DNA from: a bacterium
Lineage (GTDB): Bacteria; Chloroflexota; Dormibacteria; Dormibacterales; Dormibacteraceae
Length of the DNA stretch: 57,937 bases
Assembly: GCA_902812395.1 (NCBI GenBank)
Contig: CADDZO010000001.1
Location: 1 to 57,937, forward strand
Direction of reading: 5' to 3'
Shown here: piece after piece, positions 57,705 through 57,937 of the stretch
Numbering within the stretch: position 1 is the first letter of the stretch
How the letters are laid out: each line of letters begins with the position of its first letter
Made by a program: the position numbers and the translations under genes
The notes under the pieces: generated by a model
The model's input: the letters and a program-made list of their open reading frames with translations, nothing else
What the model was told of the DNA's origin: nothing
Database searches by the model: none

Positions 57705-57937
57705 CGGTGCCTCTCGACCGGGGCCACGGCAGGACGGTGACCGGACGACGTCTCTCGGCTCAACCCCGTCAGCATGGCCACCACCAGGCCGGAGGAGAAT
57801 CCGCCAATCCGGCCCCGGTCAGACCTCAGCCCCAACCGGCGGGGGATCGCGGTCCCGCCCGGCCTGGGCAGCGCCGGAGATCAGGCGGCGGCATCGCCCA
57901 TCGGCCGCCCGGCCCGCCCGGTCGAGGCCCTACGCTC

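Noticed and set aside
57705-57937. Short minus-strand frame with PRPGG-like and hydrophobic segments at the right edge
   Set aside because: A superficial likeness to WecA-type transferases, but the order of motifs is wrong, a stop codon precedes it, and it is too short to support.
1-57937. TRAP-binding (G/U)AG arrays near the genes of this window
   Set aside because: Clusters such as GAGGGAGAG (47213-47221) and scattered GAGs occur, but nothing close to 8-11 triplets with 2-3 base spacing was seen in the gaps I inspected.

Overview
The window is high-GC bacterial DNA (roughly 70% by eye) with dense, mostly minus-strand operons. Neighbouring genes very often overlap by 4 bases (ATGA, GTGA, TTGA, once apparently CTGA), and GTG and TTG starts are common. 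A PHP-type DnaE, an MtrB/TRAP-like protein, DUF4082-type secreted modules and IS607/IS605-like traces suggest a Terrabacteria lineage such as Chloroflexota, Dormibacterota or Actinomycetota. Nothing seen here settles the phylum. No rRNA, tRNA or CRISPR array was found.

Layout. (1) 1-4465, minus: an ABC exporter operon of secreted membrane-anchored protein, ATPase, permease and a cut-off membrane protein. (2) 5032-8884, minus: dnaE overlapping a small TRAP (mtrB) homologue. (3) 9012-11693, plus: an 893-residue protein that reads as PRTase-like, kinase-like and HAD phosphatase domains. (4) 11729-30074, minus: glycan cluster A. It holds a Gfo/Idh oxidoreductase, a flavoprotein, a GH5-like hydrolase, a deacetylase, two SDR sugar epimerases, an initiating sugar-phosphate transferase, a Wzz-like protein, a fused double GT4, a 1865-residue Wzy/Wzx/GT4/deacetylase-like fusion, a WbpD-like N-acetyltransferase and a DegT aminotransferase. 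(5) 30433-31779: a decayed IS607 resolvase followed by a dense run of stem-loops. (6) 31780-41816, plus: a carbamoylation island of three intact TobZ/NodU/CmcH-type O-carbamoyltransferases and a fused CarA-CarB carbamoyl-phosphate synthetase. The second transferase, carAB and the third transferase overlap in sequence. A hairpin-ended IS200/IS605-like element lies between the first and second transferase genes. (7) 41875-57704, minus: a frameshifted small membrane protein, then glycan cluster B. Cluster B holds a second Wzy/ligase, sugar-phosphate transferase, Wzx flippase, GT4, GT2, DegT aminotransferase, SDR, hexapeptide acyltransferase and methyltransferase, plus two secreted proteins.

Working model (inference). 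Clusters A and B each encode a nearly complete Wzx/Wzy-type route for an exported polysaccharide: lipid-linked initiation, assembly, flipping and polymerisation. The plus-strand island between them would make carbamoyl phosphate on the spot from glutamine, bicarbonate and ATP, and pass it to three transferases that O-carbamoylate sugars of one or both glycans. This self-supplied carbamoylation module and the giant Wzy/Wzx/GT fusion are the most novel-looking parts of the window.
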